A stretch of DNA of 17,423 nt. It comes from JAGOBX01 sp017999075 [NCBI: Candidatus Babelota bacterium] (GTDB taxonomy: Bacteria > JAGOBX01). Of the stretch, positions 1 to 9,330 are shown in pieces (position 1 is the stretch's first letter; the number at the start of each line of letters is the position of its first letter). The DNA lies in NCBI GenBank assembly GCA_017999075.1, contig JAGOBX010000016.1, forward strand, positions 1 through 17,423, in the 5' to 3' direction. Made by a program: the position numbers and the translations under genes. The notes beneath the pieces were generated by a model. The model saw only the letters and a list, made by a program, of their open reading frames with translations. It made no database searches and was not told the origin of the DNA.

Positions 1-2126
1 CTATGGGCCATTTCACCGCAAATAGAAATTTCTTTATTAAGATTAATTGCTGTTTGTGTTATTTGATTTAAAGCTCTTAGTACTGAAGGGTGATGATGAG
101 AATATAAATGAGAAACTTTTTCATTTGTCCGGTCCACAGCAATCAGGTATTGTACAAAATCATTTGTTCCTATACTTGCGAAATCAGAAATTTTGAATAA
201 TTCTTCTAAAATAAGCATAACAGAAGGAACTTCAATCATAAATCCTATTTCAGGATTATTGTTAAATTTTATATTATTTTCGGCAAGTTCTGACATACAT
301 GAAGCTATAATTTTTTTTGATTCTATAAGTTCATCAAGAGAAGACAGCATAGGAAACATTATTTTTATTTTTGAATTATACCCTGCACGAAGTATTGCCT
401 TTATCTGTTGAGAAAATATTTCTTTATATATCAATGAAAATCTTATGGACCTTAATCCTAAAAAAGGATTTTTTTCTTTGCTTGAATTGTGAAAATAAGA
501 TAAAAGTTTATCTCCTCCTATATCAAGTGTTCTGAATGTAATTGGTTTTCCAGGCATGTATTCTATTAATTTTTTATAAATAAAAAATTGTTCTTCTTCG
601 GATGGAAATGAATCTCTTATTAAAAATGGGAATTCTGTCCTGTATAACCCCACTCCTTCTGATTGAAGTTGCTTTGCTATATTTATTTCTGATAAAAGGT
701 TTATGTTTGAAAATATATGAATCCTCATCTTGTCTTTAGAAAAAGTTTCAGGAAATACTGGTGTTTGTAAAATATTTTTTTGAGATTTATTTTTTTCTTG
801 AAACAATTTAACTACATCTTTATCAGGGGTTATATAAATATTTCCGATTTCTGCGTCAATGATAATATCGGTATTATCAGGCAGAGTTAATAATTCTTTA
901 GTATTTGAAATAACCATTGGTATTTGCAGTGAAGAAGCTAATATTGAAAGATGGGACATAATTCCTCCTGATATAAGAATTATGCCTTGAACTTTTTCAG
1001 ACCAAAACTTTATGATATCTGACGGGACAAGTTCGTCTGCTAATATAATTTTTTTAGAATAATTTTGCGAATTTTCTGTTTCTTTCACAAGATTATTCAA
1101 AAGACGGTAAATTAAATCTTTTATGTCTGCGATTTTTTCTTTTATAAGTGGATTTTTATTTTTTGAAAATATTTTTATATATTCATTTCCAACGCGTATA
1201 ATAGCGTTTGAGGCGTTAAAACCCCCATTAATTAAATGTCTCATTTTTCCGGTAAAATTTTTGTCTTTTAAAATCAATAAATGGGCAGTAAATATTAATG
1301 AAACTGTATCGTCAAGCATTTTATTGACCTGAAATTGAAGTTCTGTAAGTTGTTTTTCTGTTTCTTCAACGGCATTTTCAAATTTTTTTATATCGTAATA
1401 ATCTGTAAATTTATTTTCATTCATTAAAATTTCATTAATGTTACGATTAATAAAAATTGATTTTGCATACGCATAACCGCTTGATGCTATATCGCATTTT
1501 ATAATTTTTAAATTAATAAAATTATTGTATTTGAAATTATTTTTTTGAGAATTTAAGTTTGTTTTTTTTTCTTTATTGTTTATTAAAAGCAATCTTGCAG
1601 TATCTATAGTCGCGGCTAATTGTGATGAAATTGCTTTTAAAGAAATAATATCATTTTCATTGAAAATATTTGCTCCTTTCCTTTGAAGGGTTATTATGCC
1701 TATATTAGAATTGCCTCTGTATATTGGCGTGGTTAAATATGCTTTGAATTTTTCTTCATTGATTCCTTCTATAGGTTTGAAATAAGAACTTTTTTCTGCG
1801 TCTGCTTCACATATAGTTTGTTTAAACTTGAATGCAGCTCCGGCTATCCCTTCGCCGGGTTTAAGTTTTATGTTATTTATTGCGGATACTGATAAACCTT
1901 TAGTTGCTTTTAAAATTAATTCATCAGTGTCATCGTTGTATAAATATATTGAACATACATCAGATTGAATATGCTCTGAAATTAAATTTACAATTTTTAA
2001 CAATAAATTATCAACATCATTGACCCCATCAAATAAATTTGTCAATTCGCTGATATCATAAAGCATTTTTATATGATTGGAAACTATAGGATTCGATGAA
2101 ATTATTTTTTCCGGAAATGTGTTCAT
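1..2126 (-). CDS. ptsP: GAF-domain phosphoenolpyruvate-protein phosphotransferase (enzyme I, PtsP-like), 3' end outside window
   Basis: Enzyme I takes phosphate from phosphoenolpyruvate onto a histidine and passes it to an HPr-type carrier; versions with an N-terminal GAF domain belong to the PtsP (nitrogen-PTS) type and act in the cytoplasm. I translated 708 codons before the left edge. A GAF domain occupies about residues 20-160, followed by the helical HPr-binding region (AHLLILKD). The phosphohistidine motif GGIMSHLSILA has His392. The PEP-binding barrel shows YRTEF (Arg496), FRTLDIGGDK (Arg532), GFMIEVPS and SIGTNDFVQYLIAVDRTN, and the catalytic cysteine is in SICGEMA (Cys703). All expected catalytic residues seen are intact, and perhaps 50-70 C-terminal residues are missing from view. 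ATG 2126 is chosen because the GAF domain follows directly, but no Shine-Dalgarno sequence precedes it. No HPr or EIIA gene lies nearby, so whether it serves sugar uptake or regulation is open. Confidence 0.92.
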   Translation of the reverse strand, partial: MNTFPEKIISSNPIVSNHIKMLYDISELTNLFDGVNDVDNLLLKIVNLISEHIQSDVCSIYLYNDDTDELILKATKGLSVSAINNIKLKPGEGIAGAAFKFKQTICEADAEKSSYFKPIEGINEEKFKAYLTTPIYRGNSNIGIITLQRKGANIFNENDIISLKAISSQLAATIDTARLLLINNKEKKTNLNSQKNNFKYNNFINLKIIKCDIASSGYAYAKSIFINRNINEILMNENKFTDYYDIKKFENAVEETEKQLTELQFQVNKMLDDTVSLIFTAHLLILKDKNFTGKMRHLINGGFNASNAIIRVGNEYIKIFSKNKNPLIKEKIADIKDLIYRLLNNLVKETENSQNYSKKIILADELVPSDIIKFWSEKVQGIILISGGIMSHLSILASSLQIPMVISNTKELLTLPDNTDIIIDAEIGNIYITPDKDVVKLFQEKNKSQKNILQTPVFPETFSKDKMRIHIFSNINLLSEINIAKQLQSEGVGLYRTEFPFLIRDSFPSEEEQFFIYKKLIEYMPGKPITFRTLDIGGDKLLSYFHNSSKEKNPFLGLRSIRFSLIYKEIFSQQIKAILRAGYNSKIKIMFPMLSSLDELIESKKIIASCMSELAENNIKFNNNPEIGFMIEVPSVMLILEELFKISDFASIGTNDFVQYLIAVDRTNEKVSHLYSHHHPSVLRALNQITQTAINLNKEISICGEMAH

Positions 2127-2185
2127 TATTTAAAAAAATATTTTATAAAATTCAGATACTACAAAAAATTATAATAAATATATAT

Positions 2186-2215
2186 ATTATAACAGATAAT
2201 TAATGTTTTTGTCAA
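2186..2215 (-). promoter_or_regulatory. sigma70-type promoter for the ptsP-like gene
   Basis: On the minus strand a perfect TTGACA (2215-2210) is followed after 18 bases by a perfect TATAAT (2191-2186). It predicts a start near 2179 and a leader of about 50 bases before ATG 2126. It lies downstream of the hppA terminator, so the gene is probably transcribed independently of hppA. Confidence 0.75.
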
Positions 2216-2274
2216 TTCGCTTTTAAAAAAATATATACTTGTATTTTTTTAAAAGTTTTGTTTGCAGGCTTAAA

Positions 2275-2306
2275 TAAAAAACCCGGAATTTTAAAAAATT
2301 CCGGGT
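2275..2306 (-). terminator. intrinsic terminator of hppA
   Basis: The arms 2281-2290 and 2297-2306 are perfect inverted repeats (ACCCGGAATT / AATTCCGGGT) around a six-base loop. Read on the minus strand, the hairpin is followed by a run of six T (complement of 2276-2281). It begins 24 bases after the hppA stop codon. Confidence 0.9.
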
Positions 2307-2329
2307 AAATAAAATTATTATTTATTTTA

Positions 2330-4588
2330 TTATTTTAGAAATGAGTTGATAAGATTTTGCACTATATCGCCGTGGGCAACAATAAAACCGGCAAATACAA
2401 CTGAAACCATTGACATTAATTTTAAAAGAATATTTAATGCCGGTCCTGAAGTGTCTTTAAAAGGATCTCCGACTGTATCTCCTATAACAGCTGCTGAGTG
2501 ATTAGGATTTTTTGAACCGTCAGAAAGTTTTTTTCCTCCAAGATTTCCTTCTTCAATATATTTTTTAGCATTGTCCCATGCGCCGCCTGAGTTATTTAAA
2601 AATACAGCTACTGAAAAACCGCACGCCAAACCGCCGGCTAATAATCCCATAACTCCTGGAACTCCGAGAAGCAAACCTGTTGCTACCGGAGCTGCAATGG
2701 CAAGCAATGAAGGTACAAGCATTTCTTTCTGAGCGCCTGCTGTGCTTATTTCAACGCATTTAGCATAATCTGGTTCTGTTTTACCTTCCATAATACCTTT
2801 CATTTCTCTGAATTGCCTTCTGACTTCTTCAACCATTTTACCTGCTGCTCTGCCAACAGCCTGCATAGTCATAGCGCAGAAAACGAATACCATCATAGCT
2901 CCAAGAAAAAGACCAATAAGCAATTTCGGGTTGAATAAGGTTATATCATAATATTTTATCCAGTCCTGCAGATACATTTTTGAAATTTCCATCCCTACCA
3001 TATTTGCTTTTTGAGCAAGGATATCGCTTGCTTCCAGTGTGGTCCTGCCTGCATGAACAAACGCTATTTTAATTTCTTCAATATAGGCTGCAAGAAGAGC
3101 CATTGCTGTTAAAGCAGCTGAACCTATTGCAAATCCTTTTCCTGTAGCAGCAGTTGTATTGCCTAATGCGTCCAACGCGTCTGTTCTTTTGCGGACTTCA
3201 GGTTTCTGATGAGTCATTTCCGCATTACCGCCTGCATTATCGGCTATAGGACCGTATGCATCTGTTGCTAAAGTTATTCCTAATGTGGACAACATTCCGA
3301 CAGAGGCAAAACTTATTCCGTATAATCCGAAATTCATTGCATTAGGTTCTCCGCTGAATCCGCCTGCAAACATATAACTTAATAAAATTGCCACACAAGT
3401 AATAATTACAGGCAATCCTGTTGAAAGCATTCCTGTAGCAATCCCTGCGATTATTACTGTTGCCGGGCCTGTTTTTGATTGTTCGGCAATATATTTCGTG
3501 GGTTTATATTCTTGGGAAGTATAATATTCTGTAACTTTACCAATTAACCATCCTGCTATTAAACCTGAAATAACTGAAATGAATAATCCGTTGTGCCTTC
3601 CTTGAAATGAATCTTTGAAAAGATAAAGAACACCCCAAGAAGCTATTAAAGTTAAAAATGTGCTTGCGTTTATACCTCTGCCTAAAGCTTTAAGCAATTC
3701 GCCTTGATTTGCATTTTCTCCGGAACGAACCATATAAATTCCAAGTATAGAAAATATAACTCCGATCCCTGCTATAACCATAGGAGCTATTACTCCGCCC
3801 AATCCGTATCCTGCTGCAACGCCAAGCGCTGCAGTGGCAAGAATTGAACCTGCGTATGATTCGTATAAATCAGCGCCCATTCCTGCAACATCTCCGACAT
3901 TATCTCCGACGTTATCCGCTATAGTAGCTGGATTGCGCGGATCGTCTTCAGGAATACCGGCTTCAACTTTACCTACCAGATCAGCTCCAACATCAGCGGC
4001 TTTAGTGAATATTCCTCCTCCGACTCTGGCGAATAAGGCCTGTAAAGAAGCTCCCATTCCAAAAGTGAGCATAGTAGTAGTAATAATAGCTAACTGATCC
4101 GGACTTCCCGGAATGAATTTTTTAAGTATAACAAACCATAAGGAAATATCCAGAAGAGCCAATCCTACAACTACAAGTCCCATTACTGCGCCGGAACGGA
4201 ACGCAACCTGTAATCCTCTGTTTAATGATGCTTTTGCTCCTGCTGCAGTGCGGTTTGAAGCGTATGTAGCTGTCCTCATACCGCAATAACCTGCTAGCCC
4301 TGAGAAAAAACCTCCTGTTATGAAGGCAAAAGGAACCCATGTGTTTTGAGTATGAAGAACATATGCCATAATTGAAAAAAGTATAAATACAATAATAAAT
4401 ACTATTGCAACGGTTGTATACTGTCTTTTCAAATATGCCATTGCGCCGCGTTGAACGTATCCTGCGATTTTCTGCATGTTTTCGTCGCCGGGATCTGATT
4501 TCTTCATGGTTATAAAGAAAATATAGGCAAAGATCAATGCCAATACAGATCCTAACGGCGCTAATACAAATAAATATTTTAATTCCAT
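2330..4588 (-). CDS. hppA: K+-dependent ion-translocating membrane pyrophosphatase
   Basis: This integral membrane enzyme hydrolyses pyrophosphate and uses the energy to pump Na+ and/or H+ out of the cytoplasm. The 752 residues are typical of a bacterial membrane pyrophosphatase, with many hydrophobic helices from residue 5 onward. The substrate-binding signature [16 protein letters not shown] spans residues 225-240, and the C-terminal signature [14 protein letters not shown] is present. [10 protein letters not shown] (476-485) has Ala480 and Gly483 where K+-independent enzymes carry Lys and Thr, pointing to the K+-dependent group. Glu243 in LYES sits where the Thermotoga Na+-pump has its gating glutamate, rather than the later position of plant H+-pumps. 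I infer Na+ or mixed Na+/H+ pumping, but some H+-pumping subfamilies share this position. AGGAGG lies just upstream of ATG 4588. The gene has its own promoter and terminator, so it is probably monocistronic. Confidence 0.97.
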   Translation of the reverse strand: MELKYLFVLAPLGSVLALIFAYIFFITMKKSDPGDENMQKIAGYVQRGAMAYLKRQYTTVAIVFIIVFILFSIMAYVLHTQNTWVPFAFITGGFFSGLAGYCGMRTATYASNRTAAGAKASLNRGLQVAFRSGAVMGLVVVGLALLDISLWFVILKKFIPGSPDQLAIITTTMLTFGMGASLQALFARVGGGIFTKAADVGADLVGKVEAGIPEDDPRNPATIADNVGDNVGDVAGMGADLYESYAGSILATAALGVAAGYGLGGVIAPMVIAGIGVIFSILGIYMVRSGENANQGELLKALGRGINASTFLTLIASWGVLYLFKDSFQGRHNGLFISVISGLIAGWLIGKVTEYYTSQEYKPTKYIAEQSKTGPATVIIAGIATGMLSTGLPVIITCVAILLSYMFAGGFSGEPNAMNFGLYGISFASVGMLSTLGITLATDAYGPIADNAGGNAEMTHQKPEVRKRTDALDALGNTTAATGKGFAIGSAALTAMALLAAYIEEIKIAFVHAGRTTLEASDILAQKANMVGMEISKMYLQDWIKYYDITLFNPKLLIGLFLGAMMVFVFCAMTMQAVGRAAGKMVEEVRRQFREMKGIMEGKTEPDYAKCVEISTAGAQKEMLVPSLLAIAAPVATGLLLGVPGVMGLLAGGLACGFSVAVFLNNSGGAWDNAKKYIEEGNLGGKKLSDGSKNPNHSAAVIGDTVGDPFKDTSGPALNILLKLMSMVSVVFAGFIVAHGDIVQNLINSFLK

Positions 4589-4625
4589 TAATATCCTCCT
4601 AAAATTTTTATAAAAATTTATAATT

Positions 4626-4653
4626 ATTATACTTTTAAAATTTCTAAAGTCAA
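4626..4653 (-). promoter_or_regulatory. sigma70-type promoter for hppA
   Basis: On the minus strand TTGACT (4653-4648) and a perfect TATAAT (4631-4626) are separated by 16 bases. The predicted start near 4619 gives a leader of about 30 bases containing the AGGAGG ribosome-binding site at 4594-4600. Confidence 0.7.
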
Positions 4654-4820
4654 GCTTATTTTTTTATATTAAATTGAGGTTTTTATAAATTTAATCTTGT
4701 AATTTTTATTGTTTAATTTATATTAAATTCAGAAATCTATAAATTTGTATTTTGGGAATTTATATGATTTGGAACTGAAAATTCAAATAAAATTATTTAG
4801 TATTTAAGCGGAATATTATT

Positions 4821-5711
4821 ATGCAAGACGGTTGTTTTATTGTTAACAAACAGGAAGGTTATACATCGTTTGATGTAGTAAATGAAATTAAAAAAAAATT
4901 TAAGTTGAAAAAAGCAGGACATACCGGAACCCTTGATGTAATGGCTACTGGAGTGCTTGTGGTATGTATAAATAACGCTACGCGCCTTGTTGAATATTTA
5001 ATGGAAAATGATAAAGATTATTTTGTTAAATTAAGATTAGGTTATAATTCTGATACCCTTGACAGGACAGGGAATATAGAAAAAACCGGATTACCAGAAA
5101 ATTTAACGGATATAATAATTAAGAAAACAATATTATCGTTTATTGGAAAACAAGAACAAATTCCGCCTATGTATTCTGCTAAAAAAAAAAATGGAAAACG
5201 ATTATATTCTCTTGCAAGAAAAGGTATAACAGTAGAACGTGAACCGCAGACAATAAATATAAAGTTTATTCAGATAGAAAAAATTGAAAGAGAAAATGAT
5301 TATATTGATGTTGATTTTTTTACGACTGTAACTAAAGGCGCGTATATAAGGACATTATGCGATGATATAGCTAAAAAAATGGGAACGTCAGGTATTATGC
5401 AGGAGTTGAATAGAACCAGAGTAGGAAAGTTTGAAATTTGTAAATCAAAAAAAATCGCTGAATTATCAGATAATGATTTAATAGATATGGAATCTGTTTC
5501 AGATATGCCTTTAATAGAAGTTCCTTTAGCCGCAGTTCCGCGTTTTATGAACGGCAACCGATTGAGTTATATTGAATTGAACAATAATGATTACTCGGAA
5601 TTTTTAAATAAGACAGTATTGGTAAAAAGTAAAGGCGATATAATTATGGGAGTTGCAAAAATCACCAATAACCAGCAAAGCATAATCGAACCGCAAAAGG
5701 TGTTTAAATAA
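4821..5711 (+). CDS. truB: tRNA pseudouridine(55) synthase
   Basis: TruB converts uridine 55 in the T-loop of tRNAs to pseudouridine in the cytoplasm. The 296-residue product has the hallmark KAGHTGTLDVMATGVL (31-46), with catalytic aspartate Asp39. It is followed by the TRLVEYL and KDYFVKLRLG segments and the later conserved GAYIRTLCDDIAKKMG region; a short C-terminal extension resembles a PUA-like tail. It is the first gene of a tight truB-ribF-rpsO-pnp cluster, but it faces away from hppA, so it is not next to the usual nusA-infB-rbfA genes. The ribosome-binding site is weak (AAGCGGA). A possible promoter, TTGTAA-N18-TATTAA at 4697-4726, is poorly supported. Confidence 0.95.
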   Translation: MQDGCFIVNKQEGYTSFDVVNEIKKKFKLKKAGHTGTLDVMATGVLVVCINNATRLVEYLMENDKDYFVKLRLGYNSDTLDRTGNIEKTGLPENLTDIIIKKTILSFIGKQEQIPPMYSAKKKNGKRLYSLARKGITVEREPQTINIKFIQIEKIERENDYIDVDFFTTVTKGAYIRTLCDDIAKKMGTSGIMQELNRTRVGKFEICKSKKIAELSDNDLIDMESVSDMPLIEVPLAAVPRFMNGNRLSYIELNNNDYSEFLNKTVLVKSKGDIIMGVAKITNNQQSIIEPQKVFK

Positions 5712-5714
5712 AAT

Positions 5715-6620
5715 ATGAAGATTTTTGAAACTCTGAAAAATTTAGAAATTGAAAATAAAACAGCGGTTACAATTGGAGTTTTTGATGGAATTCATCTTGG
5801 ACATCAGGAATTATTGAAAAAAGTGGTGGAGATATCATTTGCGGCAAAATGTAAACCTGCTGTAATAACTTTTCAAACCAATCCTAAACTGTTGTTTAAT
5901 AATCACAATAATTTATATTCGGGGCAATTAATATCTTTTCAAAATAAAAAGAAAATGCTGGAAAAAATCGGAATAGAATATTTGATTAATTTTAAAAGTG
6001 ATGAACCTATATTTGAATATTCAGCCGAGAGTTTTATTTCAGAAATTTTAATTAAAACACTTAAAACAGAATTTATAGTTATAGGCTATGATTTTAGATT
6101 CGGTAAAGAAAAAAAAGGAAACAATGAGTTGCTGACTAAATATTTTAAAGAAAATGTTATTAATGTCAAAAAAATTGTTTTAAACGGAAAAACAGTTTCT
6201 TCTTCAAATATAAAAAAGTGTTTAATTAATAATAATATAAGTTTTGCCAATCAGATGCTGGGTTATAAATATGGATTTTCAGGTATTGTAAAAAAAGGTA
6301 AAAGACTTGGAAGAACCATAGGTTTTCCTACAATAAATATAGACTATCCTGAAAATATTATTCAACTGTCAGGGGTTTATGAAAGTTCTATAATAATCAG
6401 AGGCAAATTATATAAAAGCATATCGCATATCGGAGAAATCCCGACATTTAATGAATCCAAAAAAGTTATTGAAACTTTTGTGATGGATTTTAATGAAACA
6501 GTTTATGATGAAAAAGTTACTGTGTTTCCTGAAAGGTTTATAAGAAAAATAATAAAATTTAATTCTATTGACGAATTAAAAAAACAAATTATAATAGATG
6601 TCAATATAATTAAAAATTAA
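5715..6620 (+). CDS. ribF: bifunctional riboflavin kinase / FMN adenylyltransferase
   Basis: RibF makes FMN from riboflavin and ATP, then FAD from FMN and ATP. The N-terminal adenylyltransferase half shows TIGVFDGIHLGHQELL (about residues 19-34) and IGYDFRFGKEKKG (about 122-134). The C-terminal kinase half shows GRTIGFPTINID, a variant of the usual GFPTANL motif, followed by a GVYESS strand. Its 301 residues match the family. The start is three bases after the truB stop codon, which implies translational coupling; there is no clear separate ribosome-binding site. Lysine and asparagine content is high, in keeping with the AT-rich genome. Confidence 0.93.
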   Translation: MKIFETLKNLEIENKTAVTIGVFDGIHLGHQELLKKVVEISFAAKCKPAVITFQTNPKLLFNNHNNLYSGQLISFQNKKKMLEKIGIEYLINFKSDEPIFEYSAESFISEILIKTLKTEFIVIGYDFRFGKEKKGNNELLTKYFKENVINVKKIVLNGKTVSSSNIKKCLINNNISFANQMLGYKYGFSGIVKKGKRLGRTIGFPTINIDYPENIIQLSGVYESSIIIRGKLYKSISHIGEIPTFNESKKVIETFVMDFNETVYDEKVTVFPERFIRKIIKFNSIDELKKQIIIDVNIIKN

Positions 6621-6659
6621 ATGTATATTTAGAGACACTTTGGAGGTGTGATTACTAAA

Positions 6660-6929
6660 ATGGTTTTGACAGTCGATGGAAAAAGAAAGGTGATAACTTC
6701 ATATCAGAAACATGAAAAAGATACGGGGTCGCCGGAAGTTCAAATAGCTATTCTGACATCAAGAATCAACTATTTGACAGAGCATTTAAAAGCTCATAGC
6801 AAGGATTTTCATTCGAGGCGCGGGCTTTTAAAATTAGTTGGTAAACGGAGAAAATTGTTGGATTATTTAAAGAAAAAAAATAACGCAAGTTATCATGAGT
6901 TAATATCAAAACTTAATATAAGAAAATAG
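6660..6929 (+). CDS. rpsO: 30S ribosomal protein S15
   Basis: S15 binds 16S rRNA at the three-way junction of the central domain early in 30S assembly. Starting at ATG 6660 gives 89 residues, exactly the standard S15 length. Conserved blocks include [36 protein letters not shown] and a basic end. An in-frame GTG at 6648 lies inside the GGAGGTG ribosome-binding site (6642-6648) and is rejected as a start. The spacing to ATG 6660 is rather long, about 11-13 bases. The short repeats ACAC (6635-6638) and GTGT (6646-6649) flank part of this site and could form a weak hairpin. S15 represses its own mRNA in several bacteria, but nothing here proves it. Confidence 0.97.
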   Translation: MVLTVDGKRKVITSYQKHEKDTGSPEVQIAILTSRINYLTEHLKAHSKDFHSRRGLLKLVGKRRKLLDYLKKKNNASYHELISKLNIRK

Positions 6930-6953
6930 TTTTAATTAACCCAACACCTATCC

Positions 6954-6982
6954 CCTCCCACACATAAATTTTATTTAGGAGG
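6954..6982 (+). promoter_or_regulatory. possible hairpin hiding the pnp ribosome-binding site
   Basis: In the 64-base gap between rpsO and pnp, CCTCC (6954-6958) is the exact complement of the GGAGG ribosome-binding site (6978-6982). Immediately inside, TAAAT (6965-6969) pairs with ATTTA (6973-6977) around a TTT loop. The 3' arm is therefore continuous over ten bases, while the 5' arm has a six-base CACACA bulge. If it forms, it would block ribosome access to pnp. The surrounding C-rich tract (6940-6960) is conspicuous in this AT-rich DNA. Confidence 0.45.
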
Positions 6983-6993
6983 TTTATATAATT

Positions 6994-9081
6994 ATGTATA
7001 ATCCAATTATTGTAGAAAAAGAAATAGCCGGCAAGAAAATTACAATTGAAACCGGCAGAATGGCTAAACAAGCGCATGGGTCAGTATTAATAACCTGTGG
7101 AGGAACTTCGGTTTTATCAACAGTATGTTATATGTCAAGCGAAGACGATGCTGTACGTGATTTCTTCCCGTTAACTGTAAATTATATTGAAAAATATTAT
7201 GCGGCAGGTAAATTTCCCGGGGGGTTTTTAAAACGTGAAGGAAAAGTCTCAGATAGAGAAACTTTAATAGCTCGTTTAACAGACAGGCCGATGAGACCTT
7301 TGTTTCCTAAATCATTTAAATCAGAAGTTCAGATAGTTTCGACAGTTATTTCAAGTGACTCGGAAAATTCAGGAGATATTTTATCAATGATAGGTTCTTC
7401 CGCGGCAGTGTGTATATCTGAAATTCCGTTTAACGGACCTGTAGGCGCTGTAAAGATAGGAAGAATAAACGGTGAATTTATAATTAATCCGACAGCTGAA
7501 TTATTGGAAAAAAGCGATTTTGAAATTATTGTTGCCGGAACAAGCGATGCAATAATGATGGTTGAAGGAGTGGCCAAAATAGTTCCTGAAGAAGACCTTG
7601 TTGCTGCACTTGAATATGCTCATAAATGTATTAAACTTATAGTTGAAATGCAGAATGAACTGGTTTCAAAATGCGGTAAACCAAAACTTGCGCTTACTGA
7701 AACCGCGATCCCAGCTGATTTTGAAAAAGAAGTCAGAGAATTTTTAGGGGCTGGAATGGAACCAGCGCTTTTTATAAAAGCAAAAAAAGAAAGAGCTAAG
7801 GCTCTCGGAGAATTGATGAGAGGCGCAAAAGAAAAATTTGCTGATAAGATTGCTGCAGATTCGAATTATAATAAATTTATAATGATACTTTTTGAAGAAA
7901 TGGAATATGAAATATTGCGTGGAGCAATATTAAATCGAGGGCAACGCGTTGACGGCCGTGGATTAACAGATATACGTCCTATAACCAGTGAAGTTTCTGT
8001 ATTGAAAAATACCCATGGTTCTGCGTTGTTTACACGCGGTGAAACTCAGAGTTTGGGTATTGTAACTTTAGGAACATCTCAGGATATGCAGAACTTTGAT
8101 ACTATAGAAGGATCAGGCAGCGAACGGTTTACTTTACATTATAATTTCCCTCCGTTTTCAGTAGGAGAAGTAAAAAGAATGGGGTCGCCAGGAAGACGTG
8201 AAATCGGTCATGGAAACCTTGCGAAAAGAGCTCTCGAAGGGGTTCTTCCGAGTATAGAAGAATTTCCTTATGCGATTAGAGTAGTTTCTGAAATTCTTGA
8301 ATCAAACGGTTCATCATCTCAAGCTTCAGTATGTTCAGGATGTTTATGCTTGATGGATGCCGGTGTTCCTATAAAAGCTCCAGTTGCAGGTATTGCAATG
8401 GGACTAATTAAAGAAGGGAATAATTATAAAGTTTTGTCAGATATACTTGGAGCTGAAGATCATCTCGGAGATATGGATTTTAAAATTGCCGGAACAGTTG
8501 ATGGAGTTACTGCAATACAGATGGATATAAAAATTGCAGGATTAACATTTGACATTATGAGGACAGCTTTAACTCAAGCTAAAGCAGGAAGGCTTCATAT
8601 AATAAATGAAATGAGCAAATGTCTTGCTAAACCTAAACCAGAACTTTCTCCTAATGCTCCGAAAATTACTCAGATGCAGATAGATATTGAAAAAATAAAA
8701 GATTTGATTGGCCCCGGAGGTAAAAATATAAGATCAATCACTGAAAAAACAGGTGTTAAAATTGATATACGTGAAGATGGAATGGTCAATATCGCCGGAA
8801 GCGATCAACAAAAAGTTCAGGATGCTATAAAACTGATTAAAGGAGCTATAAAAGACGTTGAAATTGGAGCTGTGTATGACGGTATTGCAAAACGTGTTGA
8901 AAATTTTGGGGTTTTTGTTGAAATTATGCCCGGATGCGAAGGATTGGTTCATGTATCAGAACTTCAGAATGGTTTTGTAAAAAATGCTGCAGATGTAGTT
9001 AAAGTTGGCGATGAAATGAAAGTTCGTCTTCTTGAAATAGACAGGCAGGGGAGATTAAACTTAAGTAAAAAACGGGTATAA
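6994..9081 (+). CDS. pnp: polyribonucleotide nucleotidyltransferase (PNPase)
   Basis: PNPase degrades RNA from the 3' end with phosphate, releasing nucleoside diphosphates, and can run in reverse to add tails. Two RNase PH domains flank a helical linker. The first contains FFPLTVNYIEKYYAAGKFPGG (split motif, about 58-78) and LTDRPMRPLFP. The second holds the active-site segment AEDHLGDMDFKIAGT, with Asp489 and Asp495 matching E. coli Asp486 and Asp492. A KH domain follows with LIGPGGKNIR (571-580), then an S1 domain (about 622-693) with ENFGVFVEI and GLVHVSEL. The product has 695 residues and stops right after S1 without the acidic tail of E. coli PNPase. The start ATG 6994 follows AGGAGG (6977-6982). 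Position after rpsO is the common bacterial arrangement. Confidence 0.98.
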   Translation: MYNPIIVEKEIAGKKITIETGRMAKQAHGSVLITCGGTSVLSTVCYMSSEDDAVRDFFPLTVNYIEKYYAAGKFPGGFLKREGKVSDRETLIARLTDRPMRPLFPKSFKSEVQIVSTVISSDSENSGDILSMIGSSAAVCISEIPFNGPVGAVKIGRINGEFIINPTAELLEKSDFEIIVAGTSDAIMMVEGVAKIVPEEDLVAALEYAHKCIKLIVEMQNELVSKCGKPKLALTETAIPADFEKEVREFLGAGMEPALFIKAKKERAKALGELMRGAKEKFADKIAADSNYNKFIMILFEEMEYEILRGAILNRGQRVDGRGLTDIRPITSEVSVLKNTHGSALFTRGETQSLGIVTLGTSQDMQNFDTIEGSGSERFTLHYNFPPFSVGEVKRMGSPGRREIGHGNLAKRALEGVLPSIEEFPYAIRVVSEILESNGSSSQASVCSGCLCLMDAGVPIKAPVAGIAMGLIKEGNNYKVLSDILGAEDHLGDMDFKIAGTVDGVTAIQMDIKIAGLTFDIMRTALTQAKAGRLHIINEMSKCLAKPKPELSPNAPKITQMQIDIEKIKDLIGPGGKNIRSITEKTGVKIDIREDGMVNIAGSDQQKVQDAIKLIKGAIKDVEIGAVYDGIAKRVENFGVFVEIMPGCEGLVHVSELQNGFVKNAADVVKVGDEMKVRLLEIDRQGRLNLSKKRV

Positions 9082-9120
9082 ATTTTAATCTCTTTTTAAT
9101 AATAGTTTTTATTTTTCTGA

Positions 9121-9157
9121 AAAGCTGAAACAGTGTAAATCTGTTTCAGCTTTTTTT
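9121..9157 (+). terminator. intrinsic terminator after pnp
   Basis: AAAGCTGAAACAG (9121-9133) and its exact complement (9141-9153) form a 13-base stem around a seven-base loop, and a run of seven T (9151-9157) ends it. It closes the truB-ribF-rpsO-pnp cluster about 40 bases after the pnp stop. Confidence 0.93.
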
Positions 9158-9234
9158 ATTTTATTCTTATTTCATAATGTTTATGGAATATTCAAAAGGA
9201 ATTATTTATTAAATAAAAAATATATAAATATATA

Positions 9235-9263
9235 TTGAGTTAATTTAAAAATTAAAGTATAAT
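9235..9263 (+). promoter_or_regulatory. sigma70-type promoter for the PII-like/RND operon
   Basis: TTGAGT (9235-9240) and a perfect TATAAT (9258-9263) are separated by 17 bases. The predicted start near 9270 leaves a leader of about 60 bases with GGAG at 9316-9319. Confidence 0.7.
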
Positions 9264-9330
9264 AATAATTCAATGCAGGCAATTATCAAAAAGTGATATA
9301 CATTTTATAAAATTTGGAGTTAACGAAAAT

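Noticed and set aside
2038-2221. 14-base direct repeat TTTGTCAATTCGCT at 2038-2051 and 2208-2221
   Set aside because: One copy is in the ptsP coding region and the other over the -35 element; a single short AT-rich repeat without further structure is most likely chance.
3834-4097. Open frame opposite hppA, and similar frames opposite other genes (for example 14093-14569 and 9771-10055)
   Set aside because: They mirror strongly conserved genes on the other strand, lack ribosome-binding sites and show no recognisable family.
4589-4820. Possible RNA gene or riboswitch between hppA and truB
   Set aside because: The stretch is almost pure AT without stable hairpins or a known aptamer pattern; only the hppA promoter is supported.
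6648-6659. In-frame GTG start adding four residues to S15
   Set aside because: The GTG overlaps the GGAGGTG ribosome-binding site, and ATG 6660 gives the exact 89-residue family length.
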